DNA of 64,000 bases from Pelagicoccus sp. SDUM812005 (GCF_031127875.1 NZ_JARXIA010000001.1:124001-188000), one strand, 5' to 3'; shown: positions 27,087-36,429, counted from the first letter of the stretch. Notes: generated by a model not told the origin, from the sequence alone. Made by a program: numbers and translations.

Positions 27087-27623
27087 CTAGCCGATGTAGA
27101 CTTGGTCGCCGGCGGAAACGGCGTCGTAGAGCTCGATCATTTCCGCGTTGCGGAGCTGGACGCAGCCTCCGCTGGCGGGGGAGCCGATCCTGTCTTCGTG
27201 GTTGGTGCCGTGGATGTAGATGTAGCGGGCGTGGGAATCGCGGTTTCCTCCTTGGTTGTGGCCCGGTTCGAGGCCTTCCAGCCAGAGGATGCGAGTGGTG
27301 ACGAGGTTGGGCTTCTGCTCCTCCTCTTCGAGTTCCCAATAGCGCTTGCCGATGTCGACGCGACCCTTGAAGACGGCGCCGAGGCGGGCGTCGGCGCCGA
27401 TCTTTTGGGCGATGCGGTGCAGGCCGGTAGGGGTGCCGAAGGAGTTCTCCAGGCAGGAGGGCGGATTGCTGCTGGTCGAGATGTCGAAGCTGCGGATGCG
27501 TTGCCCGTTTTGGTGCAATTCGAGGGTCTGGCGCTCGATCGATACGAGCAAGAATCGCGCTGTTTGCTTGATCTCCAGGGAGCGAAGCTTATGGGTGGTC
27601 GGCTGCAATAAGTCCGAGGACAT
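27087..27623 (-). CDS. L,D-transpeptidase (YkuD domain)
   Basis: A 178-residue YkuD-fold protein with the full catalytic motif HGTNHEDRIGSPASGGCVQL (His138, catalytic Cys154). Enzymes of this family make 3-3 peptidoglycan cross-links or attach lipoproteins to the wall. No clear signal peptide is present, which is odd for a periplasmic enzyme; relatives without one exist. Its start codon lies only seven bases from the start of the divergent asd gene. asd feeds diaminopimelate synthesis, so the pairing makes sense for wall metabolism (inference). Confidence 0.87.
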   Translation of the reverse strand: MSSDLLQPTTHKLRSLEIKQTARFLLVSIERQTLELHQNGQRIRSFDISTSSNPPSCLENSFGTPTGLHRIAQKIGADARLGAVFKGRVDIGKRYWELEEEEQKPNLVTTRILWLEGLEPGHNQGGNRDSHARYIYIHGTNHEDRIGSPASGGCVQLRNAEMIELYDAVSAGDQVYIG

Positions 27624-27630
27624 AAATAAA

Positions 27631-28629
27631 ATGGGTTATAAAGTAGGCATCGTTGGTGCAACCGGAGCGGTTGGCCAAGAGTTCATCAAGCTTCTAGGCG
27701 ACAGAAATTTCCCTCTGTCGGAACTGAAGCTGTTTGCTTCTGCCAGATCTGCAGGAAAGCAGGTCGAGGCTCTTGGGCAAACCATTACCATCGAGGAAGC
27801 CACGGAAACCTGTTTCGAGGGGCTCGATTTCGTGCTTTTCAGCGCGAGCGGCGCGGTGTCCAAGGCCCTTTGCCCAGCTGCGGCCAAGGCCGGCGCGGTG
27901 GCGATCGACAATAGCTCCGCCTTCCGTATGGATCCGGAGGTGCCTTTGGTGGTGCCGGAGATCAATGGCGAGGCGGCCAAGGGCCATAAGGGAATCATCG
28001 CCAATCCGAACTGTTCGACGGCAATTTCCCTGATGGGCGCCTATCCGCTGCACAAGGCTTTCGGGCTGAAGCGCATGGTTGCCTCGACCTACCAAGCGGT
28101 AAGCGGCACGGGCGCGGAAGCGATGCAGGAGCTCGAGGACCAGCTCAAGGCCTGGGCCAAGGGCGAACCGATCGAGCACAGCGTGTATCCTTACCAGATC
28201 GCCTTCAACGCGCTGCCGCACGTGGACGCGTTCTTGGAAGATGGATACACGAAGGAGGAGATGAAGATGGTCAACGAGGGCCGTAAGATCATGTCGCTCC
28301 CCGAGCTGAAAGTTTCGTGCACCTGCGTGCGGGTACCGGTCATGCGTTCCCACTCTATTTCCATCAACGCCGAGTTCGAGCGTCCCGTTTCCGTGGAAGC
28401 GGCTCGCGAGGCGATCGCGGCATTCCCGGGAGTGGACGTGGTGGACGATCCTGCAAACAAGGTTTATCCGATGCCGCTGGACTACGCGGAAAAGGTAAAC
28501 TGCGGCGTGGGCCGCATCCGGGTGGACAGCGCCTTGGACAACGGCTTAGCCTTCTGGGTTGTCGGCGACCAGCTCTGGAAGGGGGCAGCCCTCAACGCGA
28601 TCCAGATCGCCGAGCACTTGATCAAGTAA
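27631..28629 (+). CDS. asd: Aspartate-semialdehyde dehydrogenase
   Basis: Asd (332 residues) reduces aspartyl phosphate to aspartate semialdehyde with NADPH, the branch point to lysine, diaminopimelate, threonine and methionine. It shows the NADP loop GIVGATGAVGQEF at the start, ASARSAGK, SASGAVSK, the catalytic Cys128 in ANPNCSTAI, and the conserved RVPVMRSHS. Length and motifs are standard. CCGAGGA precedes the ATG at 27631. A longer in-frame opening upstream overlaps the divergent gene and is not used. A strong terminator follows the stop. Confidence 0.95.
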   Translation: MGYKVGIVGATGAVGQEFIKLLGDRNFPLSELKLFASARSAGKQVEALGQTITIEEATETCFEGLDFVLFSASGAVSKALCPAAAKAGAVAIDNSSAFRMDPEVPLVVPEINGEAAKGHKGIIANPNCSTAISLMGAYPLHKAFGLKRMVASTYQAVSGTGAEAMQELEDQLKAWAKGEPIEHSVYPYQIAFNALPHVDAFLEDGYTKEEMKMVNEGRKIMSLPELKVSCTCVRVPVMRSHSISINAEFERPVSVEAAREAIAAFPGVDVVDDPANKVYPMPLDYAEKVNCGVGRIRVDSALDNGLAFWVVGDQLWKGAALNAIQIAEHLIK

Positions 28630-28660
28630 CAGGATTCAGTCCTTACATTTTGAATACGAA

Positions 28661-28691
28661 AAAGGCAGCGGATATCCGCTGCCTTTTTTTT
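28661..28691 (+). terminator. Rho-independent terminator after asd
   Basis: A 10-bp perfect stem, GGCAGCGGAT / ATCCGCTGCC (28664-28683), preceded by AAAA and followed by a run of eight T. The flanking A and T runs make it look bidirectional, but nothing convergent needs it. Confidence 0.92.
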
Positions 28692-28847
28692 GTTTTGTGT
28701 GGATTGCTGGAAAGCGTCTCGAAGCCCTTCGTGGAACTTTCGTCGGGAGTGGCATGGAAATGCCCGCTGCATGCGGGCGGATTATCAATTGAGGCTTGAG
28801 TCGCGTCGGTTTATGGATCCGTATCAGTACGTTAATTACCTCGTTAT

Positions 28848-31160
28848 ATGTACTATACAAAATTCCTCCTGTTGTCCCTTATTTTGTCTTTGCTGAAAAT
28901 CGAGTCGCTCGGCGCGGCTCCGATCACGTTTTACCATTTCGTGAACCAGCGTGCCTACGAGGTCGATTCCACTGAGGACGGCTTTCCAGTTCTGGACAAG
29001 GAGGTGGATGCGTCGGGGATCGAGTATGACGGGTCCCTGCATAACTCGTGGTGGTTCGATGGGGAGTTGCCTTTGAAGCGGGAGGTGGCCTCTGCTCTGG
29101 TCGACTACACTCTGAAGCGGCTGCCGCAGCCCTATGGGCAGCGGGATGCGGAGAGGGAATATTCGTTGAGCGTGAGTTGGGAGATCGTGATGCCCACCGC
29201 CCCACTAAGTCGTCCGAAGGTAGGAGATTGGCTCGTTTTGGGATGGGTGCACGAGGGGCAGGTGCGTCGCATGCAGCCGGCGCGGTTGGCCAAGGGCGGA
29301 GCAGTTGAGCTCTTCCACAACAGCAAGTTTCTTGTTCCTGGGCGGATGAAGGCGGGCTACGCGGCGCTTTGGCAGGTGAGGGACGGAGCTTTGCTTGAGA
29401 AGAGCAAGGCGTGCAGCTGGGACTGGATCATCGAAGAAGGCGAGGTTGCGGCGGGCGAGCTCGAGCTCCTGGAGATTGACGGCAAAGGGCGGGACGAGCT
29501 TTTCTACGCGGCCGCAAATGGCAGAGCGGATCGATTGGCTCGCATGTTGGAGGGGAAGAAGAAGCTGGTTAAGTCCATGGACGAGTACGAGCAGCTTCCG
29601 CTTCGCTATGCGGCGGTTACGGGCCGAACGGAAGTAGCCGCGCTTTTTATGGAGGCGAAGTCCCCGCTGGAAGATGGCTGGGGAGCCTTGAATTCTATTG
29701 TGATGTTGGCGGCAACCCATGGTCATTTCGAAACGCTGAAGGCGCTCGTGCCTGCTAAGCTCAAGGGGCCAACGGGGTCTTGGCATTGCTCGTGGGCTGC
29801 TTCGGAGGCCTTGAACGAAAATTATGAGGACATCGTCAACTACCTGATGCCCTTCAAGCCAAAGATCAACTACGACGGCGTGGAAACCGAGCGGGTTGTC
29901 TTGAATAAGATCATGCAAGGGTATCCGGAACTTGGATTCAGCATGATGGAGCGGTACAAAATCGATCCTAGCTTCGACGTGGACGGGTTGACAGCGCTGC
30001 ATTCAGTTGCTGGATACGCCGATGCAAGCCTTTTGCAGAAGGTGGCAGCCTTTGGCCTGGATCCGCGCGCCAAATCTGGCAAGGGCTTGGAGCCTCTTGA
30101 TTTGGCGCTCGGGCAGGGGAACGTGGACGCCATTTGCTGGTTTATCGATCGGCGAGAGGGGGAGCTTGATGAAAAGTCGCTGGCTCGGTCAATCGCTCAA
30201 GCGATCCGGGCGGGTCGGTACTCGTCGATCGAATGCCTTTTGGGCTATGGCTACGATGTTAACCTCGAATTGGCCGACGGAGTGACGCCTCTGCTTTTCG
30301 CTATCGTGGAGCGAGAGTTCGAGATAGCTCGTCTTCTGCTCAAGCATGGCGGGACCCTCGATCCGACTGGGCGTTATGGCAGCACCTTGCTGGCCCGCGT
30401 GGTCGAGGGGGACGAGCTGGAGCTGCTGAAGGTCCTGATGGAGCGAGGCTTGGACTGGGGGCAGCTGGTGTTCGACGATTTGAGCATTCGCTCGGCGGCG
30501 GAGGCTTTGGAGGCGCACCGTATCTTGGCCTACCTGGAAGAGCACGGCATCGACGCGGGGAGCGGGGGCACGGTGCGTCCGGCTGGCGAATTGGAGGTTC
30601 GGCCGCAGCTCCTGACTCCGATAGTGGTTGAGTATCCCGATGACTTGCGGGCCCGCTTTGGAAGCCGTACGGAAAAGGTTGAAATCCTCGTTTCGAAGCA
30701 GGGCGTGCCATTATTCGTGAGGCCGGAGAACGAGGCCTTGCCGGAGGAGCTTTGGGACGTGATCGAGCCGGCGGTTGGGAAGCTGAGGTTTGCGCCTTTT
30801 GTTGAAGATGGCGAGGCGGTCTCGGTCAGCTTGCGTACGAAGTTGCCGCTCAGGGCGGACTTCGAGCTGGAAAAGGTTTACGAAATAGGCGACTTGGACG
30901 AAAAGCCAAAGGCGACGCTAATGTCGACACCGCTCTATCCATATGCCATGCAGCAGAGCCGCACGGAGGGCCGGGTGGTGGTTGAGTTCGTGCTTATGCC
31001 AAACGGGAGAGTGCGAGACGCGAAACCGGTCAAGTCTACGCATGAGGCCTTTGAGGCACCTGCAGTCCGTTGCGTCGTGCAGACGGTGTGGGAACCGGCC
31101 CTCAAGGACGGTAGGCCGGTGGCCTGCCGCGTCAAAATACCTATCCTCTTTGCGCCCTAG
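28848..31160 (+). CDS. Exported ankyrin-repeat protein with tandem TonB C-terminal-like domains
   Basis: A 770-residue protein. A signal peptide or N-terminal anchor (MYYTKFLLLSLILSLL, possible cleavage after LGA) is followed by a unique segment to about residue 215, then ankyrin repeats (about 220-580; for example EYEQLPLRYAAVTGRTEVAA and DGVTPLLFAIVEREFEIARL). Two TonB C-terminal-like modules follow (about 585-665 and 690-770, the second with YPYAMQQSRTEGRVVVEFVL and WEPALKDGRPV). It lacks the proline-rich spacer of a normal TonB. It lies just before a TonB receptor gene but in a separate unit. A periplasmic adaptor or an unusual energy transducer is possible; function unknown. Confidence 0.75.
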   Translation: MYYTKFLLLSLILSLLKIESLGAAPITFYHFVNQRAYEVDSTEDGFPVLDKEVDASGIEYDGSLHNSWWFDGELPLKREVASALVDYTLKRLPQPYGQRDAEREYSLSVSWEIVMPTAPLSRPKVGDWLVLGWVHEGQVRRMQPARLAKGGAVELFHNSKFLVPGRMKAGYAALWQVRDGALLEKSKACSWDWIIEEGEVAAGELELLEIDGKGRDELFYAAANGRADRLARMLEGKKKLVKSMDEYEQLPLRYAAVTGRTEVAALFMEAKSPLEDGWGALNSIVMLAATHGHFETLKALVPAKLKGPTGSWHCSWAASEALNENYEDIVNYLMPFKPKINYDGVETERVVLNKIMQGYPELGFSMMERYKIDPSFDVDGLTALHSVAGYADASLLQKVAAFGLDPRAKSGKGLEPLDLALGQGNVDAICWFIDRREGELDEKSLARSIAQAIRAGRYSSIECLLGYGYDVNLELADGVTPLLFAIVEREFEIARLLLKHGGTLDPTGRYGSTLLARVVEGDELELLKVLMERGLDWGQLVFDDLSIRSAAEALEAHRILAYLEEHGIDAGSGGTVRPAGELEVRPQLLTPIVVEYPDDLRARFGSRTEKVEILVSKQGVPLFVRPENEALPEELWDVIEPAVGKLRFAPFVEDGEAVSVSLRTKLPLRADFELEKVYEIGDLDEKPKATLMSTPLYPYAMQQSRTEGRVVVEFVLMPNGRVRDAKPVKSTHEAFEAPAVRCVVQTVWEPALKDGRPVACRVKIPILFAP

Positions 31161-31531
31161 GCGATTAGGGTGCTCAAGCTTGCCCCCCCCCCAGCGTCTC
31201 CGCGTAGCGGACGGAGCCATCGAATATTCGTTCTAATTCGTGTTGGGGTGATGTGGCATCTCAGGCGGTCGGGTAGGGATGCGTTTACGAGATTCTGAGG
31301 CATCCGAGCATTCAGGGTACAGGTTCGGCTACTTGTGTTGCCGGTGGAATCAAGAGGATTGATTTTTCGAAAAATCTCGGCGATGACTATTGCTAACACG
31401 AGTTAGTTGTCGCGTCGCTTGCCGGTTTTCTCATCTCGTAAGTCTCGGAATTAGAAGCAGATCGAAGCGGAGAGCGGAATTCAATACCCCTGACCGCCTG
31501 TTCACCCATACCCCAAAATGCCTACATGCAG

Positions 31532-31549
31532 TGAAATAGAATGAAATAA
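31532..31549. promoter_or_regulatory. Tandem operator half-sites
   Basis: TGAAATAG (31532-31539) and TGAAATAA (31542-31549) are directly repeated with 10-bp phasing. They match the half-site of the palindrome at 31784-31801. The 10-bp phasing places both on one face of the helix. Role inferred from similarity alone. Confidence 0.4.
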
Positions 31550-31745
31550 ATCATCTACGGTGGCTGAATGCCGGTGGTTGGGTCGCTTGCTGGATCTATC
31601 TAAAAACGCGTGCGTTATGAGCCTCGGTGCCAAGAGATCGGTTGTTTCTTACTGTGTGAGACCCGCAAAGTGGCGTTTGGGGGGAATTCTAGTTTTAGAG
31701 AGTGCACGACTGAGTGCGGGAGACACTCCCCTAGAAATTTAAATA

Positions 31746-31801
31746 TTGACAGTTAATTTCATAGCGTGCAGTTATTTCACTCGTTATTTCAAATGAAATA
31801 A
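31746..31801 (+). promoter_or_regulatory. Receptor promoter with palindromic operator TTATTTCA-NN-TGAAATAA
   Basis: A TTGACA hexamer (31746-31751) is followed 38 nt later by the perfect palindrome TTATTTCA-aa-TGAAATAA (31784-31801). One extra TTATTTCA half-site lies between them (31772-31779). The site is 90 bases before the receptor's annotated start. The same palindrome at the same offset from a TTGACA occurs at 44641-44696. No clean -10 box could be picked. A site just downstream of a promoter would suit a repressor (inference). Confidence 0.6.
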
Positions 31802-31890
31802 ATACCCACCCTGCGGCGAGCTTGTACCTCCTTTGATGTTTCGCTTCGCCATTTCTTGAACTCCATAACCCTAAAAAACCTACAAACTCC

Positions 31891-34800
31891 ATGTTTCTAC
31901 TAAAAACATTGGCCTCTTGTGCGTCCGCTCGTCGGAGTCGCACCAATGCCTATTCCGGGGGGAGCGACTCTGTTCCCGAATCCGGAAATACGCGAGTCCG
32001 CCCTTGTTCTGGGCAGGCTTTTTCAATGCGAGGATTCGGTCGTTTGATCCTTTGTTTGCTCACGCTCGCGACATTTTTTGCATCCCCAGCGGACACTTAC
32101 GCTCAGAATGGGCGGGGTGAGGTTGCTGGCCGCGTAAAGAATATTAGGACGGGGGCCTTTCTCAGTTCTGCTCGAGTGAAAGTACAAGGCACGGCGATCG
32201 AAACTCTTACAGACAACGATGGTTTCTACAGTCTCCGCAACGTGCCAGAAGGTGATGTTAAGATTGTGATCGATTATACGGGTGCAAAATCTCGCATTTA
32301 CAATATTTCGGTTTCGGAAGGTGAGATTGTGCAGTTGGATCCGCAACTGATTCCCTGGTCCAAGGATTTGGACTATTCCAAGGTAGATGACGATGACGTG
32401 TTCGAACTTGCGCCTTTCGAGGTGGAGGCGAGCAAGGAGTTCGATGCTCGGATGTTAGCTTCGAATGAAGAGCGCTTTTCTACGAACTTGAAGAACGTCG
32501 TATCTACCGATGCTTTTGGGGCGGTCCCACAGGGCAATGTAGGTGAGTTCGTAAAGTTCATGCCAGGCGTGCAGGTGAACTATGGTTCAGGTGCGTACGG
32601 CAATGGTGCTGACGCGACTGCGATTTCGATTCGAGGATTTGGAGCGGACCAAACTTCTGTAACTATTGATGGGGTCGAGATTGCTGGAGCTACTCCAGGT
32701 AGCATGACTCGCGCTGTTGGGCTGGACATGATGTCCATCAACAATGCTTCTCGCGTTGAATTGGTGAAGGTCCCCACGCCCGATATGCCATCGGATGCGA
32801 TTGGTGGTCAGATCAACCTCGTGAGCAAGTCTGCTTTCGAGTACGCCAAGCCGCGCCTGTCTTGGAGCGCCTACTTCAATGTTAATTCTGAAAACCTCAG
32901 CTCCGATTTCATGTTTGGTAAGACTCCGGGACCGGGCGAAGGTGAGACTTGGAAGATGAAGCCGAGTTACAGCTTTTCCTATGCGCTTCCGGTTAACGAA
33001 AAGTTTGGACTAACGTTGAACGCTGCGATTTCGAACCAGTTTGACGAGAACCATAACCTCAAGTTGAAGTGGAAGGATGATTTCCGCCGGACCAATGAGG
33101 ACACCGGACTGAAGAATGACGTTCGCAATCCCTATTTGGAGCAAGTTTCAATCACTGACGATCCACGTTCTTCCAAACGCAAGTCCTATAGCGCGAAATT
33201 CGACTATGCCCCAACGGACGCTCATTCATTCACATTTAACGTGCAGACGTCGACCTTCTCTAGCGTGCAGGGTGCACGTCGTTTCCAGATCGATGCCCGC
33301 AATCCAGATGCATGGGGGGACGATTATACTATCGGTACGGGTGGTCAGCTTGCGCAGGAAGGCTTTATGCTAGATCGGGACGGGGATACTCTCTCTAGTT
33401 ACCTCAAGTACAAATTTGACCAAGGCCCATGGGAGGTTAGCGCCGTAGCTTCTCACTCAAAGTCGGAAGGCGAGCTTGTAAGTGGTCGCAATGGTCATTT
33501 CACTGGCCTAGAGGTAAAGGGTGGAAATCTTGGTTATATCGAGTTCCATGATATCGCGAACGGGGTTCCTGGATCGATCATCGCCGTAGACAAACAAGGA
33601 AATCCTTATGATTGGGGTGATATAAATAACTTCGAAATCGAACCCGACGAACAAAGCGATGGCGGTACAGACCTGACTGTGTTGGCAGGCGAAGCGAAGA
33701 CGACCAGTATTCGCGAGTCGTATAAGATTGATATCCGTCGCGAGCTCGATTTTATTCCGAGCGATGCTATGCAGCTCGCGTTTAAGACCGGTTTTCACCG
33801 TCGTGTCTTCGACGAGTCTAAATCTGGCAAGGGAACGAATTACAAGTACCGTTACGTCGGCCCATCGTCGGCATTCAATCCGGAGCTCTATTATGATGAT
33901 GCTTACTCGGGCCAGAGCCTTGGTTACGGGGTGAGTGGTGTCGCTTGGGTTGATCCTTACAAGCTTTGGTCATTCTTTGAAGATAATCCAGACTACTGGA
34001 GCGACACGCAGGATGTTGCGGACGGCAAGACGATTGCTGCCAACAACTACGAGGAGGGCATTAAGAATATCAAGGGCCTGAGGGAGACAGACGATTCGTT
34101 CTATGCTATGCTTGAAGGCAAGTTCTTCTCAGGTAGGTTGAATGTCGTAACGGGTGTGCGTGACAGTAAGAAGAAGCGCGAAGGATACGAGCCTTACCGC
34201 GATACTAACTACGGATTCGTTAAAAATGAGCTAGGTCAATTCATCACCTATGAAGATTCCGAAGGAAGCATTCAGCGTATTGATATGAGAAACGAAAGTC
34301 TTTGGGAGTCCTACCAAGCCGGTGAGGAGCCCGAGATCGAAGCTGCCCTTGCTTCGTCCGGTCAGACTTGGGATGAACTCGTAGTTCGCAATACGCTTAG
34401 CCAGGCGACCCGAGAGTGGAAAACCTACTATACGAGCGGTGAGGTTGATCAGTCGCCAACCTACAGCTGGAACATGGCCTATGACATCAATCATAAATGG
34501 AAGGCTCGTTTTGCGTGGTCTAAGACTTCCGCTAGTCCCGACTTCGAAGACACTTTGAACGGTAATCGAGTGGAAATTCATGACAACGTCGAGGATCCTG
34601 GGGGGAAGATCAAGATTGGAAATCCGAGCCTAGAGCCTTGGACTTCTAATAACTATGATTTCTCAGTTTCCTACTACAATGACCGTGGAGGTAAGCTTAC
34701 GCTTACGTACTACGAGAAGCATGTTGAAAACTTCTACAAGAATATCAGTGAAGGCGTAACCCCAGAGCTCATTGCTCAACTCAACTTGCCGGACTTTGAC

Positions 34801-35379
34801 GATATCGAGTTCTGGACGGTGGAAACGCGTGTCAATGGTGAAGGGACGGCGAAGACTTCCGGTTACGAAGTCGATTTCACGCAGGATTTGAGCATTCTCG
34901 GAGATTGGGGGCGTAACGTTAGTTGGTACGCGAGCTATGGCACCAAGAGCACGACTCAGAAAGATACGGACTCCCTTGTTCAAACGCCTGACGACTCTGC
35001 AGCCAGCGGCGTAGCAGTACGAATAGGCAAGTTCAGCGCGAACGTGAAGGGTACTTACCGTTCAGAAACGATCCGCAAGAACAACTCTGGTCGTCTCTGG
35101 CACGCAAACCCAGATCGCAGTGATAGCGAAACCATTCAGTACTACACCTTTACGCCTTCCGAGGAGCGTATCGATGTCAACCTGAACTACCAGATCAACG
35201 ACAAGTATGGGATCTTCTTCAATGCCTCGAACATCACTGACACTGGTTCTGAAAATATCCGTATCTCTGACGAGTCCGAGCGCATAGGAGCGGAAGGCAT
35301 GTGGCCAGCCTACGCGATGCTTCAAGAGAAGCGTGTACACGGCTTCAATATGACCTTCGGCGTCAACGGTCGCTTTTAG
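31891..35379 (+). CDS. TonB-dependent receptor with carboxypeptidase-like N-domain
   Basis: A 1162-residue outer-membrane transporter. After a signal peptide it has a carboxypeptidase regulatory-like domain (about 75-150, GEVAGRVKNIRTGAFLSSARVKVQGT), a plug domain (about 180-300, GNVGEFVKFMPGVQV, SIRGFGADQTSVTIDGVEIAG, VELVKVPTPDMPSDAIGGQINLV) and a long beta-barrel ending in aromatic VNGRF. It looks like the TonB-Xanth-Caul type used for large carbohydrates. A second start at 32026 (MRGFGRLILCLLTLATFF) would give a normal signal peptide; the ATG at 31891 adds 45 polar residues before it. No SusD partner follows, as is usual outside Bacteroidota. It probably imports the oligosaccharides made by the enzymes from 38 kb on. 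Confidence 0.9.
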   Translation: MFLLKTLASCASARRSRTNAYSGGSDSVPESGNTRVRPCSGQAFSMRGFGRLILCLLTLATFFASPADTYAQNGRGEVAGRVKNIRTGAFLSSARVKVQGTAIETLTDNDGFYSLRNVPEGDVKIVIDYTGAKSRIYNISVSEGEIVQLDPQLIPWSKDLDYSKVDDDDVFELAPFEVEASKEFDARMLASNEERFSTNLKNVVSTDAFGAVPQGNVGEFVKFMPGVQVNYGSGAYGNGADATAISIRGFGADQTSVTIDGVEIAGATPGSMTRAVGLDMMSINNASRVELVKVPTPDMPSDAIGGQINLVSKSAFEYAKPRLSWSAYFNVNSENLSSDFMFGKTPGPGEGETWKMKPSYSFSYALPVNEKFGLTLNAAISNQFDENHNLKLKWKDDFRRTNEDTGLKNDVRNPYLEQVSITDDPRSSKRKSYSAKFDYAPTDAHSFTFNVQTSTFSSVQGARRFQIDARNPDAWGDDYTIGTGGQLAQEGFMLDRDGDTLSSYLKYKFDQGPWEVSAVASHSKSEGELVSGRNGHFTGLEVKGGNLGYIEFHDIANGVPGSIIAVDKQGNPYDWGDINNFEIEPDEQSDGGTDLTVLAGEAKTTSIRESYKIDIRRELDFIPSDAMQLAFKTGFHRRVFDESKSGKGTNYKYRYVGPSSAFNPELYYDDAYSGQSLGYGVSGVAWVDPYKLWSFFEDNPDYWSDTQDVADGKTIAANNYEEGIKNIKGLRETDDSFYAMLEGKFFSGRLNVVTGVRDSKKKREGYEPYRDTNYGFVKNELGQFITYEDSEGSIQRIDMRNESLWESYQAGEEPEIEAALASSGQTWDELVVRNTLSQATREWKTYYTSGEVDQSPTYSWNMAYDINHKWKARFAWSKTSASPDFEDTLNGNRVEIHDNVEDPGGKIKIGNPSLEPWTSNNYDFSVSYYNDRGGKLTLTYYEKHVENFYKNISEGVTPELIAQLNLPDFDDIEFWTVETRVNGEGTAKTSGYEVDFTQDLSILGDWGRNVSWYASYGTKSTTQKDTDSLVQTPDDSAASGVAVRIGKFSANVKGTYRSETIRKNNSGRLWHANPDRSDSETIQYYTFTPSEERIDVNLNYQINDKYGIFFNASNITDTGSENIRISDESERIGAEGMWPAYAMLQEKRVHGFNMTFGVNGRF

Positions 35380-35407
35380 TAGGTAGCGAATTTAAGATAA
35401 CGTTTCG

Positions 35408-35442
35408 GAGGCCCAGCACCGTCTGTGTTGGGCCTCTTTTCT
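35408..35442 (+). terminator. Rho-independent terminator after the TonB receptor gene
   Basis: GAGGCCCAGCAC / GTGTTGGGCCTC (12-bp stem with one wobble, 35408-35436) followed by TTTTCTTTC. Confidence 0.88.
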
Positions 35443-35446
35443 TTCG

Positions 35447-35493
35447 AAAATCAAGATGAGCTTTTGTCCACCTAGTGGCTCATCTTGATTTTT
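35447..35493 (+). terminator. Second terminator-like hairpin
   Basis: A perfect 15-bp inverted repeat (AAAATCAAGATGAGC / GCTCATCTTGATTTT, 16-base loop) ending in a T run. It follows the first terminator by five bases and lies before the DUF3826 gene, so readthrough from the receptor gene should be low. Flanking A and T tracts allow it to work in both directions. Confidence 0.7.
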
Positions 35494-35546
35494 CACCCTC
35501 AAGGCTAATTTTTGGACAAAGTTCCACCACTTTCGTCAGTATTATA

Positions 35547-36200
35547 ATGAAGATTGAAATTTTTCAAAAACTACCCCTTCGGGCTTTCATGGCAGCGGTC
35601 TTACTTTCCATGCCCGCAAACTTTGCGGTAGGCGGCGACTCTGATTCTTCAAGCGTGGACGCTGCCTACTGGAACACTGTCTTGAAGCGCAGCGAAAGGA
35701 TCGTATCAAACTTATCGATAGAGGACCCTGCCAAAAGCGAACGCGTAATCGAAATAGTAGCCAGGCAGTATGTTGACCTTCGCTCTATTCATGACGCTCG
35801 CGACGCAGCCATCGATGGCGGTGGCACTGAGATGGATATTCGCCAAAAGGCCAGGCTGGAGATTTTCGAGTTGCACTTCGCCTTCCTCGCTAAGCTCTCC
35901 TCCGAACTAGATCAGTCGCAAGTGGAGCATGTGAAGGACGGTATGACATATGGCGTGGTTCCGAAAACCTACCGCCGTTACATGATGTTGTTGCCTGACT
36001 TGGGGGAGGGGCACAAGCGCTGGATTTACGCTGCTCTTGTTGAAGCTCGCGAGCACGCGATGAATGAAGGAACGTCGGATGAAAAGCACAAACGTTTCGG
36101 ACAGTACAAGGGGCGTATAAATAATTACCTGTCAGCTCTCGGTATAAACATGAAAGAAGCTGAAAGGGCTTTGGCAGAGAGGGAAAAAGCCCAACGCTAA
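35547..36200 (+). CDS. Secreted DUF3826 family protein (first copy)
   Basis: A 217-residue exported protein. A signal peptide (about residues 1-30, ending MPANFAVGG) precedes a helical domain with AYWNTVLKRSERIV near the start and the family segment GMTYGVVPKTYRRYMMLLPDL followed by LVEAREHAMNEGTSDEKHKRFGQYKGRINNYL. DUF3826 proteins have no known activity but recur in pectin-type utilisation loci of Bacteroidota and Verrucomicrobiota. A paralogue is encoded at 58704-59498. The frame is open to 35475, but that part overlaps a terminator hairpin, so the ATG at 35547 is preferred. Confidence 0.8.
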   Translation: MKIEIFQKLPLRAFMAAVLLSMPANFAVGGDSDSSSVDAAYWNTVLKRSERIVSNLSIEDPAKSERVIEIVARQYVDLRSIHDARDAAIDGGGTEMDIRQKARLEIFELHFAFLAKLSSELDQSQVEHVKDGMTYGVVPKTYRRYMMLLPDLGEGHKRWIYAALVEAREHAMNEGTSDEKHKRFGQYKGRINNYLSALGINMKEAERALAEREKAQR

Positions 36201-36429
36201 GCTAGTTTTCGAGAATCGGAGTTGTCAACGCGGCATCCATCGGATCCTCCTTAGGATTGTATATATGTGGACTCGAGCGAATTCTTTCGAGCTTCCAAAA
36301 TTGAGGTTACTGCATTGCTCGTTTATGTTTTATTTTGGGGCGATTCGCATCGCTTGAAATCACATTTAAGTTTGGGTAGCGTTTTAGCAAACGCTCTTTT
36401 TAGCTCTTTGGATTGTGACTGAGAAATCT

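Larger units (their letters stand above)
31161..31890. other. Long AT-richer intergenic region with regulatory sites
   Basis: No supported coding sequence occurs in these 730 bases; a 60-codon open frame at 31560-31742 has no family features. A tract of ten C lies at 31184-31193. The right end holds the TonB receptor's control region: half-sites at 31532-31549, a TTGACA at 31746 and the palindromic operator at 31784-31801, described separately. Confidence 0.6.

Noticed and set aside
31560-31742. 60-codon open frame in the long intergenic region
   Set aside because: No ribosome site and no recognisable features, and it lies in a promoter region.
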